Source: Clostridia bacterium
GTDB taxonomy: Bacteria > Bacillota_A > Clostridia > Oscillospirales > CAG-272
Direction of reading: 5' to 3'
Assembly (NCBI GenBank): GCA_017542695.1
Contig: JAFXWT010000059.1
Coordinates: 1 to 22,042, forward strand
DNA length: 22,042 nt
This document shows, in pieces, positions 6,780 to 15,182 of the stretch. The notes beneath the pieces are model-generated. The model was not told where the DNA came from. It searched no databases and saw only the letters and a program-made list of their open reading frames with translations. The first letter of the stretch is position 1, and each line of letters opens with the position of its first letter. A program made the translations under genes and the position numbers.

Positions 6780-9398
6780 ATGGTTTTCACATACAAAAGA
6801 GCGCGCGACGTATTCAAAAAAAGCAATACGCCTGCGGTGAAAGATGATGCAGCGGGTTACATTGGTGAACACGGCGAGCACGTGATACGTCTGCACGGCA
6901 CATCGGTCGATATAGGCCCGCATTTTGACGTAAATCTGCTGCTCGGCAACCGCGTGGGGTATCCTTCCCCGCTTATTTCGACGCCGAAGGCGGCGCTCGA
7001 CGCGTTCGGGCGCGGCTCGTTCAGAGCCGATGCGTCGCGTCAAGTGCTGGCAACGCGCTTTGATTTGCGCTTTGAGCACAACGGCGAGCCGACAAACAGG
7101 CAGTTTTACATATATGAGGACGGCAAGCAGATATTCTATTCGGCGAAGATCGAGGACGGCACCGATGCCGTTTGCCGTCATTACCCGAATCGCACTGTTA
7201 TCGAATACGAGTTCGACGGATTGAAAGTCACGCGCACGATATTCATCGTGCCGCAGGAGGACGATATGCCCGAGGCGGTGGAGGCGCAAATCGTGAGCGT
7301 CGAAAATCTCGGAAAAGACGCGCGGACGCTTAAATTCATGTTCACGGGCACGTTCGGTCTTTGCTCGCCCGAGTCGATGACGAACGACATTGTTTACGCC
7401 ACGGTCACCCACGAAGGCGGAGTGCTCGAAAAAGACGGCAAGGTATGGGCTGTCGCGCCGTCGTCGTTCCCGAAGCATCTGAAATGGCAAAAGCGGTTCG
7501 CGTCGATCTTCTCGGACGGCGAGCCGATGGACGAATTCTGCGAGAGCTACACGGAGTTTTTCGGTGCGGGAACGCTCGAAAAACCCGAACGCGCCGCGCA
7601 TCTTTCATCGCAAATTCCGACGAAGGACGTTTCGTTCTTTGCGATGGCGAAAACGGTGACGGTAGGTGCGGGCGAGATTAAATTCATCGACGAATTCGTC
7701 GGCTTTACGCCAGACAGAACGCCCGATCTTTCCGATTTCGACAGAAAAATCGGAAACTTCGTCACAAAATACAAAAATCACGAAAACACCGCGTCGGCGC
7801 TTGAAAAAGTCATAAAATTCATCGACGATTACTCGTCGTATATCAAGATTTCATCGAAGGACGAAGAGTTCAACAGATACGTGAACCACGATCTGCCTTT
7901 CCAAGTGCTGTATCAGTCGTTCGTTTCTCGTAGCTTTGCGTGGACGCAGAAGGCGTTCCGTGAGATCGGCTTCCGCGAGATTCAGGATATGTATGCCTCG
8001 GTATATTATATGTGCGCCATGGGAAACGCGGCGCTGGCGAAAGATATGATCTCGAAATGGGCGCAGAACGTCTATAAAATGGGCTATGCCAACCATAATT
8101 TCTACGACAGCGGCAAGGAACCGGGCGTTTGCTCGGACGACGGGCTGTGGCTCGTTCAGGCGGTCTACCGCTACGTTTCGCTGACGGGCGACACATCGTT
8201 CCTCGACGAGAAATATCCGATGGCGGACGGCGGCGAACGCTCGATTTATGACACGATGGCGGCGGTCGTCACGTACAGCGGCAAAATATCGGTCGGCGAA
8301 CACGGCTTTCCGCTCATGGACAAGGCGGATTGGAACGACACGATGAAGCTCGACGACGATCACATAAACGGTAAGGAAAAAGAGGCGCTTTATTATAAGC
8401 AACTCGAAGAAAAACACCAAGAATACGGCGCAAGATTCGAGAGCCGTTACTCCGAGAGCGTTATGAATGCATTTCTGCTGAAGATCGCGCTCGACGAGCT
8501 TTCGGAAATGGCGCAAAAGACACATCGTGACGGGTTTGAAAAAGAGAGCGCTGTGCTTTCAGAGAATTTAAGGAAATATGCGTGGCGCGGCGATTTTTAC
8601 GCCCGCGCTATGATCGGCGGAGAGCGGGAGTATAAATTCCTCGGTGCCGCCGGCGACGGGCTTTCGGCAGACGAAAATATCGACGGAACGTATTTCTTAA
8701 ACTCTTTCAGCTGGTCGATCCTTTCCGGCGTAGCCGACGAGGATCAGATCAAAACGATGCTCTGTCGCGTGAAGGAATATTTGTGGACTGACGCGGGGCT
8801 GAAGCTCTGCACGCCGGCATCTCTCGAAAAGCTCGCGTCGGGAACTGCGGCGGGACATTATTACCCCGGCGACAGAGAAAACGGAGGAGTATTCAAACAC
8901 GCGGCGATGATGGCTGTCGTCGCCATGCTGAAAGCCGCAAAAACGGTAAATAATATTTACCTCGCCGAAGAACTCGCCGACCTCGCATATAAGATGATAG
9001 ACAAAACGCTCCCCTATAAAGCACTCGAAAATCCGTGTGTTTACAAGGGAAATCCGCGTTTCTGCACTCAGTACAACAACAGTTTTTCGGGGGAACACTG
9101 CGGACCGATGCTTTCAGGCACGGCGAGCTGGCTCTCTCTTGCAGTGTTTGAAATGCTCGGCATCGAGTATTCGTCGAGCGGCATTTCGCTCTCACCCGTT
9201 CTGCCGTCGGATTGGGTAAATTCTGTTTACATCGTCAACTGCGCGGGCACGGAATTTGAGATCGAAGTCGAAAAACCGAGCGGCTTTGCGCGCGAGGACG
9301 ACAAGACCGAATACTATCTCGACGGCGCGAGCGTCGCGGCGCTGAAAAACATCATCCCCGACGGAAAGAAGCACAAGATAAAAATCATTTTCAAATAA
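6780..9398 (+). CDS. GH94-like glycoside phosphorylase (cellobiose phosphorylase family)
   Basis: An 872-aa protein without a signal peptide, so cytoplasmic. GH94 enzymes split beta-glucosidic bonds with phosphate, releasing alpha-glucose 1-phosphate. The N-terminal ~290 residues are beta-rich. The barrel region carries the family landmarks: REIGFREIQDMYA, SDDGLWLVQAVYRYVSLTGD, MDKADWND with D517-W-N-D520 (the catalytic acid lies in this motif), YYPGDRENGGVFKHAA with H707, and SGTASW at 779-784, which matches the phosphate-binding TGSAGW of known members. Some positions differ (SG for TG, and no Asn after DWNDTM). The substrate is not assignable; the length lies between cellobiose phosphorylases and the larger oligoglucan enzymes. 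The start is ATG 6780 with GGAGG at 6770-6774. No sugar transporter or regulator is adjacent. Confidence 0.8.
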   Translation: MVFTYKRARDVFKKSNTPAVKDDAAGYIGEHGEHVIRLHGTSVDIGPHFDVNLLLGNRVGYPSPLISTPKAALDAFGRGSFRADASRQVLATRFDLRFEHNGEPTNRQFYIYEDGKQIFYSAKIEDGTDAVCRHYPNRTVIEYEFDGLKVTRTIFIVPQEDDMPEAVEAQIVSVENLGKDARTLKFMFTGTFGLCSPESMTNDIVYATVTHEGGVLEKDGKVWAVAPSSFPKHLKWQKRFASIFSDGEPMDEFCESYTEFFGAGTLEKPERAAHLSSQIPTKDVSFFAMAKTVTVGAGEIKFIDEFVGFTPDRTPDLSDFDRKIGNFVTKYKNHENTASALEKVIKFIDDYSSYIKISSKDEEFNRYVNHDLPFQVLYQSFVSRSFAWTQKAFREIGFREIQDMYASVYYMCAMGNAALAKDMISKWAQNVYKMGYANHNFYDSGKEPGVCSDDGLWLVQAVYRYVSLTGDTSFLDEKYPMADGGERSIYDTMAAVVTYSGKISVGEHGFPLMDKADWNDTMKLDDDHINGKEKEALYYKQLEEKHQEYGARFESRYSESVMNAFLLKIALDELSEMAQKTHRDGFEKESAVLSENLRKYAWRGDFYARAMIGGEREYKFLGAAGDGLSADENIDGTYFLNSFSWSILSGVADEDQIKTMLCRVKEYLWTDAGLKLCTPASLEKLASGTAAGHYYPGDRENGGVFKHAAMMAVVAMLKAAKTVNNIYLAEELADLAYKMIDKTLPYKALENPCVYKGNPRFCTQYNNSFSGEHCGPMLSGTASWLSLAVFEMLGIEYSSSGISLSPVLPSDWVNSVYIVNCAGTEFEIEVEKPSGFAREDDKTEYYLDGASVAALKNIIPDGKKHKIKIIFK

Positions 9399-9460
9399 TC
9401 GAAAATTCAAGGAAATCTAAATCAAATTTTTATCACACTAATTGTAGGGGGGTGATCGCA

Positions 9461-9889
9461 ATGTCGAAAAAACACTCCGAGCGTTCGTGGAAAAAGGCGC
9501 GGAAAAGCGACAGATCAATAGTGCTTGTTCCGTCAACTTCTCTCAGCACGGCTACGTTGACAGCAAAAGACCTTGTTTTTTCGGAAAATTCTGAAATATC
9601 GTATCTTGTCAAACCTTGGGGCGCAATATTCAAAATCGCTTTTTTGTGGTTTCTGCGTTTTTTTGCCGTTGCGATGCTCTCTTTTCATATTCTCATCGTC
9701 GGGCTTATTCCGATATGGGTAATTTTCATTTACAATTTCTTTTACGTGTTTTTCAAACGGCTCAAAAAGTTCAATATTTCAAGAATAAAATTTGGCATTT
9801 TCAGTGCGTTTGTCATCATTTCGGAGATCGTCGCATCTCATTTTTTGCGAGAGATTATTATGATGATCTACAAATCAATTTTTTGGTAA
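9461..9889 (+). CDS. Small polytopic membrane protein next to a MutS-like ATPase
   Basis: A 142-aa protein of no recognised family. The N-terminus is very basic and hydrophilic (MSKKHSERSWKKARKSDRS). A stretch of about 30 polar residues follows. Hydrophobic segments lie at about 55-78, 79-97 and 109-127, separated by KRLKK-type basic loops. The start is ATG 9461, with AGGGGGGTG ending 6 nt upstream; a GTG at 9452 overlaps that RBS and is rejected. The stop TAA is part of the ribosome binding site of the MutS-like gene, so the two are tightly coupled. Codons are more AT-rich than in flanking genes. It may anchor or regulate the ATPase at the membrane (inference). It lies 62 nt after the GH94 gene, with no terminator or clear promoter between. 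Confidence 0.65.
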   Translation: MSKKHSERSWKKARKSDRSIVLVPSTSLSTATLTAKDLVFSENSEISYLVKPWGAIFKIAFLWFLRFFAVAMLSFHILIVGLIPIWVIFIYNFFYVFFKRLKKFNISRIKFGIFSAFVIISEIVASHFLREIIMMIYKSIFW

Positions 9890-9901
9890 GGGGTGAAAAG
9901 A

Positions 9902-11425
9902 ATGATAAGTATTGCAGATCCTAATATCAAAAGCGGAATAACATTATTCGACAATGTGTTCAAAGACATCGACTTTTCATTTTTCGGCGGCACTGATAAG
10001 GTGGAAAAGTTGAAAAACCTCATTCTTTTTGACAAAAGCTGTATCAAACGTCGTCAGGAGGTCTTTTCCGACATCCTCGAAAATGAAGGACTTATCGCCT
10101 TTTTTGACAAGCTTTGCGAAAAACTTGATGCGATCGAGGATATGGCATCGTCTCGCAAAAATGCGGCGCTTTATTCAAGCAACGAGGGACTTCTCTACTC
10201 TTTCCGTGAACTCGGCTTATATACGGAATGTATCGAAACGATCATAAACGCCGGTGAAATATTCAAGGAAAAAGTCAAATCGGAATGGCTTATCGAGCTT
10301 TTTGAATATGCAACGAAAATAAAAAATGAAACTTGGTATAAAAACACATCAAAATTTCTTTCTGAAACTGATGAAAAAATACGCGATATCAAGAGTATTA
10401 CGCTTGGCATAAATCTTGACGCCGAGCTTCGCCCGAAGGAAGCGGGGATCGTTTCGATAAACGACAAGCCGTATGTCGCAAACACTATACTCGATAAGCT
10501 GTTCTCGGAAAAAGCGGAATCCAAAGAATACGTCGCCGTGTCCGTGCTTTGCAAAAACGAGTTCGGAATAGACGCTCGACAAATGAACTCTCTCACGGGA
10601 CAGGTTTATTCAGCACTGAACTCCATGTTTTCAAAAACGCTCGTCAAAATAAAAGGCGTACTGCAAAAAGCGGAATGGGAAAATGCACTTTTAAACATTA
10701 TCTCGGAAGAAATCAGATTTGTGAAAAACGGCGCGGATTATATTCTTTCGATGAAAGCAAAAGGTCTCCCCGTTTGTATGCCCGATTTTTCAGACGGCGA
10801 CGAATTCATCTGCGACCTGTATTACCCGGGGTTATCGTTGTATACAAAAACGGCGGACATCGTAAAAAACGACGCCGCATTTGATGAAAACGGAAGAATT
10901 TTCATTCTAACGGGACAAAACAGCGGCGGAAAAAGCGTTTTTCTGCGCGCCGTCGGGGTTTGTTATGTTCTGTTCCAACTTGGATTGCCCATCCCCGCTA
11001 AAAGCGCGAAAATGCGTCTTGTCGATGGCTTTTTTACACATTTCATTACAAAAGCGAATATGACGGTCGGCGGTCGCCTCGAAAACGAATGCCGTTCGAT
11101 TTCGGAAATATGCAAAAAAATGACTTCGGACAGCTTGCTTCTTATGGATGAGTCTTTCTCTTCAACGGGATCAAAAGACGGCGCGATCATTGCCGAAGAA
11201 GTCCTTGATTTTCTGTCAAAAAAAGGTTGTCGCTGTATATATGCAACGCATATGCACGAGCTTCTCGACAAAATCGAAATCATTTCCGACGAAAAATCCG
11301 CAAGCCGCATAGATTTGCTTTCAGTAGATCCTCAAAACAAGTATAAAATCGAAAGAAAGCGCGGCGATGGAGCAAGTCACGCTCTTGAAATATTCAAAAA
11401 GTATGGGCTTGAGCTGAAAAGTTAA
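9902..11425 (+). CDS. MutS-like ATPase lacking the mismatch-recognition domain
   Basis: A 507-aa protein. The first ~330 residues are largely helical and resemble the MutS core/lever region. The C-terminal third is a MutS-type ABC ATPase. Its Walker A is GQNSGGKS at 338-345 (usually GPNMGGKS in MutS), and Walker B is LLLMDES with D416-E417. SSTGSKDG and YATHMHELLD then follow, matching the signature and H-loop regions of MutS. There is no N-terminal mismatch-binding domain with F-x-E, no connector domain and no C-terminal Smr nuclease, so it is neither canonical MutS nor MutS2. The start is ATG 9902, with AAGGGGTGA 5 nt upstream overlapping the preceding stop; GTG 9893 sits inside that RBS. 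Composition is AT-rich compared with neighbours. The role is unknown; it may be a membrane-linked DNA-structure or regulatory ATPase. Confidence 0.8.
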   Translation: MISIADPNIKSGITLFDNVFKDIDFSFFGGTDKVEKLKNLILFDKSCIKRRQEVFSDILENEGLIAFFDKLCEKLDAIEDMASSRKNAALYSSNEGLLYSFRELGLYTECIETIINAGEIFKEKVKSEWLIELFEYATKIKNETWYKNTSKFLSETDEKIRDIKSITLGINLDAELRPKEAGIVSINDKPYVANTILDKLFSEKAESKEYVAVSVLCKNEFGIDARQMNSLTGQVYSALNSMFSKTLVKIKGVLQKAEWENALLNIISEEIRFVKNGADYILSMKAKGLPVCMPDFSDGDEFICDLYYPGLSLYTKTADIVKNDAAFDENGRIFILTGQNSGGKSVFLRAVGVCYVLFQLGLPIPAKSAKMRLVDGFFTHFITKANMTVGGRLENECRSISEICKKMTSDSLLLMDESFSSTGSKDGAIIAEEVLDFLSKKGCRCIYATHMHELLDKIEIISDEKSASRIDLLSVDPQNKYKIERKRGDGASHALEIFKKYGLELKS

Positions 11426-11514
11426 AATTTTCCGTCCCTTCTTGCGCTCGTTGCTCGTTATAGGAGTGTAAGATAAAAATCTCCGGACAGTTCAAATCAT
11501 AATAAAAGTCTGAG

Positions 11515-11551
11515 AAAACAGCGCCCTCTCACTTGAGGGCGCTGTTTTTTT
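11515..11551. terminator. Terminator between the MutS-like gene and recG
   Basis: A 10-bp GC-rich stem (11519-11528, CAGCGCCCTC, with 11535-11544), a 6-nt loop, an A-run before and a T-run after (11545-11551). The arms extend as A-T pairs. It can serve both the + operon and the convergent recG, whose stop is at 11558. The 89 nt between the MutS-like stop and the hairpin hold nothing recognisable beyond a doubled heptamer GCTCGTT. Confidence 0.88.
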
Positions 11552-11557
11552 GTTTAT

Positions 11558-13714
11558 TCAATCGGCTCGCGCGTTTTTCGCCGAGATGTACGATAGTTCG
11601 GAAAGTATCGGCGCGTGCTCTTCTTTTGACAGAGTTTCGTCGCTCGAGAAAACCTCGCGCGCGGCATCGGACGCGGCGTAGAGCAGTTCCCTGTCGCCGA
11701 GCATTTCAGCGAGTTTGAGATCGACCTCTCCGCTCTGACGGATCTTCTTTCCCGCGGACGAGAGGAAGTCGCCGGGGCCTCTGATTTCAAGGTCGCGTTC
11801 GGCGATAACGTAGCCGTTATGCTCGTTTTTGAGGATGTTAAGTCGCTCGAGCGTCTTTTCGCTTTTCGTATCGGAAACGAGGATGCAAAAAGATTTTTCG
11901 CTCCCGCGCCCGACTCGTCCGCGAAGCTGATGGAGTCCCGACAGCCCAAAAAACTCAGCGTTTTCGATTATCATCAGCGTCGCGCGCGGAACGTTGACTC
12001 CGACCTCGATGACCGTCGTCGATACGAGAATATCAAGCTTGCCCGCGACAAATTCCGCCATGATCTTCTCTTTTTGAGTGCTTTTGAGTTTGCCGTGGAT
12101 ATACCCGACCTTGAAAACGGGAAATTTCTTTTGAATTTCGTCAGCGTAATTCACCGCCGCTTTTATTCTCGGTTTTTCCTCGTCAAATCCGAACGTTTCA
12201 AGCTGGGATAGCGGTATTTTTTCGCCGCTTTCGCCCTCGATCGTTTCTTCTTCGACGCTCGGGCAAACGATGTAAACCTGCCCGCCTTCGCCGACTTTCT
12301 TCGATATAAACGTGTCGATGCGCGAGCGATAGCTTTCGTCGACGAGGAACGTATCTACCTCTTGCCTTCCCGGCGGCATTTCATCTATCATAGATATGTC
12401 GAGTTCGCCGTACAAAACGAGTGCGAGCGTGCGCGGGATAGGCGTCGCGCTCATGGAAATCAGATGACAGCTGCGGCTTTTGTTTTTCAGTTTTTCGCGT
12501 TGAGCCGCGCCGAATCGGTGTTGTTCGTCGATGATGATCAACCCGAGGTTCCGGAACACGACGCCGTCCTCGATAAGCGCGTGAGTGCCGACGACAAGCA
12601 TCGGCTCGCCCGTCAGCAATCTGTCGCAGATCTTTTTCTTTTTCGCGGGTGTGAGCGCGCCGATAAGAAGTTCCGTTCCGTACCCAAAGTGCTCAAACAG
12701 CGGCGACAGCGACAGAAAATGCTGGCGCGCGAGTATTTCCGTCGGCGCCATCAACGCCGCCTGATACCCGTTTTCAAGTGCGAGGAAGAGCGCGTATGCG
12801 GCGCAGAGCGTCTTTCCGCTTCCAACGTCGCCCGTAATAATGCGCGACATTCTGTATCCCGACGAAACGTCGGCGTTTATTTCGTTTATCGTGCGGATCT
12901 GCGCACCCGTCGGCTTGTACGGAATCGCGGAAAGGAGTTTTTTGCCACCCGACGTGTCGAATTTTATTCCTTTTACTTTCTTTTCGTTCCCTTTTGTGAC
13001 GAGCGACGAGAGAACGAATATGAATATTTCATCAAAAGCAAGGCGACGGCGCGCTTTTGCGACGCTGTCATATCCGTCGGGCGAGTGGATCTGCCGCATT
13101 GCGAAATCAATGTCGCAAAGAGAGTATTTTTTCTTTATTTCGTACGGCAGAACGTCGCGTATGCCATCAGAACACGTCGGGCTGAGGAGCGCCGTGAGAG
13201 CGCCCGCGACCGCCGCTGACATCTGCTTTTGCGATATTCCCGTCGTCAGCGGATACACGGGGACAAACGGGCGGAGCGATGCGTATTCGGTGTATCTTTC
13301 AAACGATGGCGCGGTCATTTCAACGCGCCCGCCGACGTTCTTCGCCTTTCCGAAAAAGCGGAACGTCTCACCCGTATGGAGCGTATCTTTTATGTACGGC
13401 GCATTGAAAAACGTGATATTGCACGTTCCGCTCTCGTCGAACGCGGAAAGCTTCGTTATATCCATTCCGCGACGAATGCGCGCAAATTTCGGCGTTTGTG
13501 AAACGGTAAGGATGAGCGAGCAGATCTCGCCGTCATCAACGTCACGAACGAGTTTAACGTTTCCGCGGTTTTCATAAGCGCGCGGAAAATGATAGCAGAG
13601 ATCGCGGAGCGTAAAGATGCCCATCTTCGCAAAGGCCTCGGCTTTCTTCGGACCGATGCCGTACAGATGTGAAACCGGAGTGTCCGCTCCGATATTCATG
13701 GTGCTTTTTCTCAT
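11558..13714 (-). CDS. recG: ATP-dependent DNA helicase RecG
   Basis: A 718-aa superfamily 2 helicase that remodels stalled replication forks and branch-migrates recombination intermediates. The N-terminal wedge/OB region (about residues 1-270) contains LYGIGPKKAEAFAKMGI, a helix-hairpin-type start typical of RecG. Helicase motifs are Walker A GDVGSGKT at 295-302, DEQH at 396-399 (DEQHRFGAAQREKL), SATPIPRTL, STTVIEVGVNVP and HQLRGRVGRG. The C-terminal GPGDFLSSAGKKIRQSGEVDL matches the RecG TRG region, where RecG normally has GPGDFLGTRQSG; the TRQ is less typical here. The start is ATG 13714 with GGAGG 6 nt upstream. It is monocistronic: its own promoter is back to back with the hisS promoter and a terminator follows. 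Confidence 0.95.
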   Translation of the reverse strand: MRKSTMNIGADTPVSHLYGIGPKKAEAFAKMGIFTLRDLCYHFPRAYENRGNVKLVRDVDDGEICSLILTVSQTPKFARIRRGMDITKLSAFDESGTCNITFFNAPYIKDTLHTGETFRFFGKAKNVGGRVEMTAPSFERYTEYASLRPFVPVYPLTTGISQKQMSAAVAGALTALLSPTCSDGIRDVLPYEIKKKYSLCDIDFAMRQIHSPDGYDSVAKARRRLAFDEIFIFVLSSLVTKGNEKKVKGIKFDTSGGKKLLSAIPYKPTGAQIRTINEINADVSSGYRMSRIITGDVGSGKTLCAAYALFLALENGYQAALMAPTEILARQHFLSLSPLFEHFGYGTELLIGALTPAKKKKICDRLLTGEPMLVVGTHALIEDGVVFRNLGLIIIDEQHRFGAAQREKLKNKSRSCHLISMSATPIPRTLALVLYGELDISMIDEMPPGRQEVDTFLVDESYRSRIDTFISKKVGEGGQVYIVCPSVEEETIEGESGEKIPLSQLETFGFDEEKPRIKAAVNYADEIQKKFPVFKVGYIHGKLKSTQKEKIMAEFVAGKLDILVSTTVIEVGVNVPRATLMIIENAEFFGLSGLHQLRGRVGRGSEKSFCILVSDTKSEKTLERLNILKNEHNGYVIAERDLEIRGPGDFLSSAGKKIRQSGEVDLKLAEMLGDRELLYAASDAAREVFSSDETLSKEEHAPILSELSYISAKNARAD

Positions 13715-13752
13715 GCCCGACCTCCGTTTTCGGCTTTTCTTTTTATAAAATA

Positions 13753-13781
13753 ATTATATCACAACGGAAAAATTTAGTCAA
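13753..13781 (-). promoter_or_regulatory. Sigma-A-type promoter of recG
   Basis: On the minus strand TTGACT (13781-13776), 17 nt, TATAAT (13758-13753), with TGA before the -10. It is about 40 nt upstream of the recG start. Its -35 lies only 6 bp from the -35 of the divergent hisS promoter. Confidence 0.85.
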
Positions 13782-13787
13782 CAAATA

Positions 13788-13816
13788 TTGAAAAATGAAA
13801 ACATAAGTGATATACT
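13788..13816 (+). promoter_or_regulatory. Sigma-A-type promoter of the hisS-aspS operon
   Basis: TTGAAA (13788-13793), 17 nt, TATACT (13811-13816), with TGA before the -10. The leader to the hisS start at 13849 is about 25 nt, too short for a T-box or other aminoacyl-tRNA-sensing leader. Confidence 0.8.
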
Positions 13817-13848
13817 GTATATTGTAATTTTTTAATGTGGAGAATATC

Positions 13849-14079
13849 ATGGATAAAATAGAACCGAGAATTTTACAGGGATTCGTTGAATTTTTGCCCG
13901 ACGAACAGATTGCATTCAGCAAAATGTACGACAAAATCAGAAGCGTTTACGAGCGGTTCGGATTTTTGCCGATAGATACGCCCGTGCTGGAATATTCGGA
14001 TGTGCTCCTTGCAAAAGCAGGCGGCGAGACCGAAAAGCAGATATACCGCTTCACAAAGGCGATACGGACATGTCGATGA
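13849..14079 (+). CDS. hisS: Histidyl-tRNA synthetase, N-terminal fragment (frameshifted)
   Basis: These 76 codons are the start of HisRS ([19 protein letters not shown], then the class II motif 1 region [15 protein letters not shown] and KQIYRFTK). After lysine codon 14056-14058 the frame departs from the family and stops at TGA 14077-14079. Restoring one G in the GG run at 14058-14059 gives the conserved [15 protein letters not shown], continuous with the next entry. The start is ATG 13849 with GGAG at 13839-13842; GTG 13837 overlaps that RBS and is rejected. The break is either a sequencing/assembly error (most likely, since HisRS is essential and the remainder looks intact) or a real mutation. 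Confidence 0.85.
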   Translation: MDKIEPRILQGFVEFLPDEQIAFSKMYDKIRSVYERFGFLPIDTPVLEYSDVLLAKAGGETEKQIYRFTKAIRTCR

Positions 14080-15164
14080 GATTTGACCTCACGGTGCCGC
14101 TCGCAAGGTACGTAGCGATGCACCGGAACGACCTCGCGTTCCCGTTCAAAAGATATCACATGGCGAAGGTCTACCGCGGCGAACGTCCTCAGAAGGGCCG
14201 CTTCCGCGAGTTCACACAGTGCGACATCGACGTCATCGGAAGCGAAACGCTGCCGCTGATATACGACGCGGAGATACCCGCGGTCATCTATAACGTGTTC
14301 CGCGAGCTTGATATCGGCAAATTCACCGTCAGGATAAACAACAGAAAAATACTCGGCGGATTTTTCGATCACGTCGGTCAGTCAGATAACGTAACCGACA
14401 TCATGCGCGTCATCGACAAGCTCGAAAAGATCGGCGCCGAAAAAGTCGGCGAAGAGCTTGGAAAGATAGGCGTCGGTGACGGCGAGATACAGAAGATTCT
14501 CTCGTTTATTTCGATCGGCGGCTCGTGTGACGAGATTATTTCGTCGCTCCGCGCGCTGGGAGTCGAGAACACGACGTTTACGGACGGCGTTGACGAGCTT
14601 GACGAGGTCATATCGGGCATTCGCTCGTTCGGCGTGCCCGACGAATACTTCACTGTCGATCTCACGATCGCACGAGGTCTCGATTATTACACGGGCACGG
14701 TATACGAAACTAAACTCGACGCATATCCTGCGCTCGGAAGTATCTGCTCGGGCGGGCGATACGAAAATCTGACGGGATACTACACCGATCAGAAGCTCCC
14801 CGGCATCGGCATTTCAATCGGATTGACGCGACTTTTCTCGCAGCTGAAAGAAGCGGGGATCGTCGACACGTCGAAAAAGTCGATAATCGACGTACTCGTG
14901 ATCCCGATGTCGTCGGGCGAGCTCGGCGCAGCTGTCAAAGCGGCGGCGCAGTTCAGAAAAGCGGGTATTCCCTGCGACGTTTACTACCTTGAAAAAGGAA
15001 TGAAGCCGAAAATGAAATACGCCAACCGCATCGGCGTTCCGTTCGCGGCTATAATCGGAGAAAGCGAGTGCGCGGAAAACAAAGTCTCGCTGAAAAATAT
15101 GCTCGGCGACGGGCAGGATACCGTCAGCGTGGAAGAAGCTATCGAAATAATCAAAAAGGCGTGA
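14070..15164 (+). CDS. hisS: Histidyl-tRNA synthetase, main fragment (frameshifted)
   Basis: This is the rest of HisRS in the shifted frame (364 codons from ATG 14070, or 362 from ATG 14076). It contains motif 2 ([23 protein letters not shown]), the histidine-specific signature [25 protein letters not shown], motif 3 [12 protein letters not shown] and the C-terminal anticodon-binding domain (about the last 95 residues). With the N-terminal fragment this gives a normal HisRS of about 438 residues, which charges tRNA-His. No other lesion is visible. The ATG at 14076-14078 overlaps the TGA of the first fragment (ATGA), so reinitiation could in principle yield a split enzyme, but it would separate motif 1 from motifs 2 and 3. 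It is followed by aspS after 18 nt. Confidence 0.88.
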   Translation: MSMRFDLTVPLARYVAMHRNDLAFPFKRYHMAKVYRGERPQKGRFREFTQCDIDVIGSETLPLIYDAEIPAVIYNVFRELDIGKFTVRINNRKILGGFFDHVGQSDNVTDIMRVIDKLEKIGAEKVGEELGKIGVGDGEIQKILSFISIGGSCDEIISSLRALGVENTTFTDGVDELDEVISGIRSFGVPDEYFTVDLTIARGLDYYTGTVYETKLDAYPALGSICSGGRYENLTGYYTDQKLPGIGISIGLTRLFSQLKEAGIVDTSKKSIIDVLVIPMSSGELGAAVKAAAQFRKAGIPCDVYYLEKGMKPKMKYANRIGVPFAAIIGESECAENKVSLKNMLGDGQDTVSVEEAIEIIKKA

Positions 15165-15182
15165 ACCTTGAAAGGACATATT

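Noticed and set aside
6516..7601. A 361-codon open frame on the minus strand
   Set aside because: It runs antisense to the small zinc-ribbon gene, the terminator and the GH94-like gene. It has no RBS, its product is arginine/histidine-rich with no family resemblance, and it is a by-product of the high GC at codon position 3 of the real gene.
9399..9460. A promoter between the GH94-like gene and the membrane protein
   Set aside because: AT-rich, but no TTGACA-like hexamer at 16-18 nt from a TATAAT-like one could be found. Transcription may continue from the GH94-like gene.
11440..11456. A tandem heptamer GCTCGTT repeated twice
   Set aside because: Two short copies only, with no flanking structure; likely chance, so not called a repeat element or att site.
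12362..13219. A 285-codon open frame on the plus strand inside recG
   Set aside because: It is antisense to conserved RecG helicase motifs, without promoter, RBS or recognisable domains.
13817..13848. T-box or other riboswitch leaders before hisS and trpS
   Set aside because: The leaders from the identified promoters are only about 25-35 nt, with no specifier loop, T-box sequence or antiterminator.
14052..14079. Programmed -1 frameshifting to express hisS
   Set aside because: A -1 slip at A-AAG (14055-14058) would restore the frame, but the preceding bases (CAC) do not make an X-XXY-YYZ heptamer, and no family precedent is known to me for hisS. A missing G is simpler.
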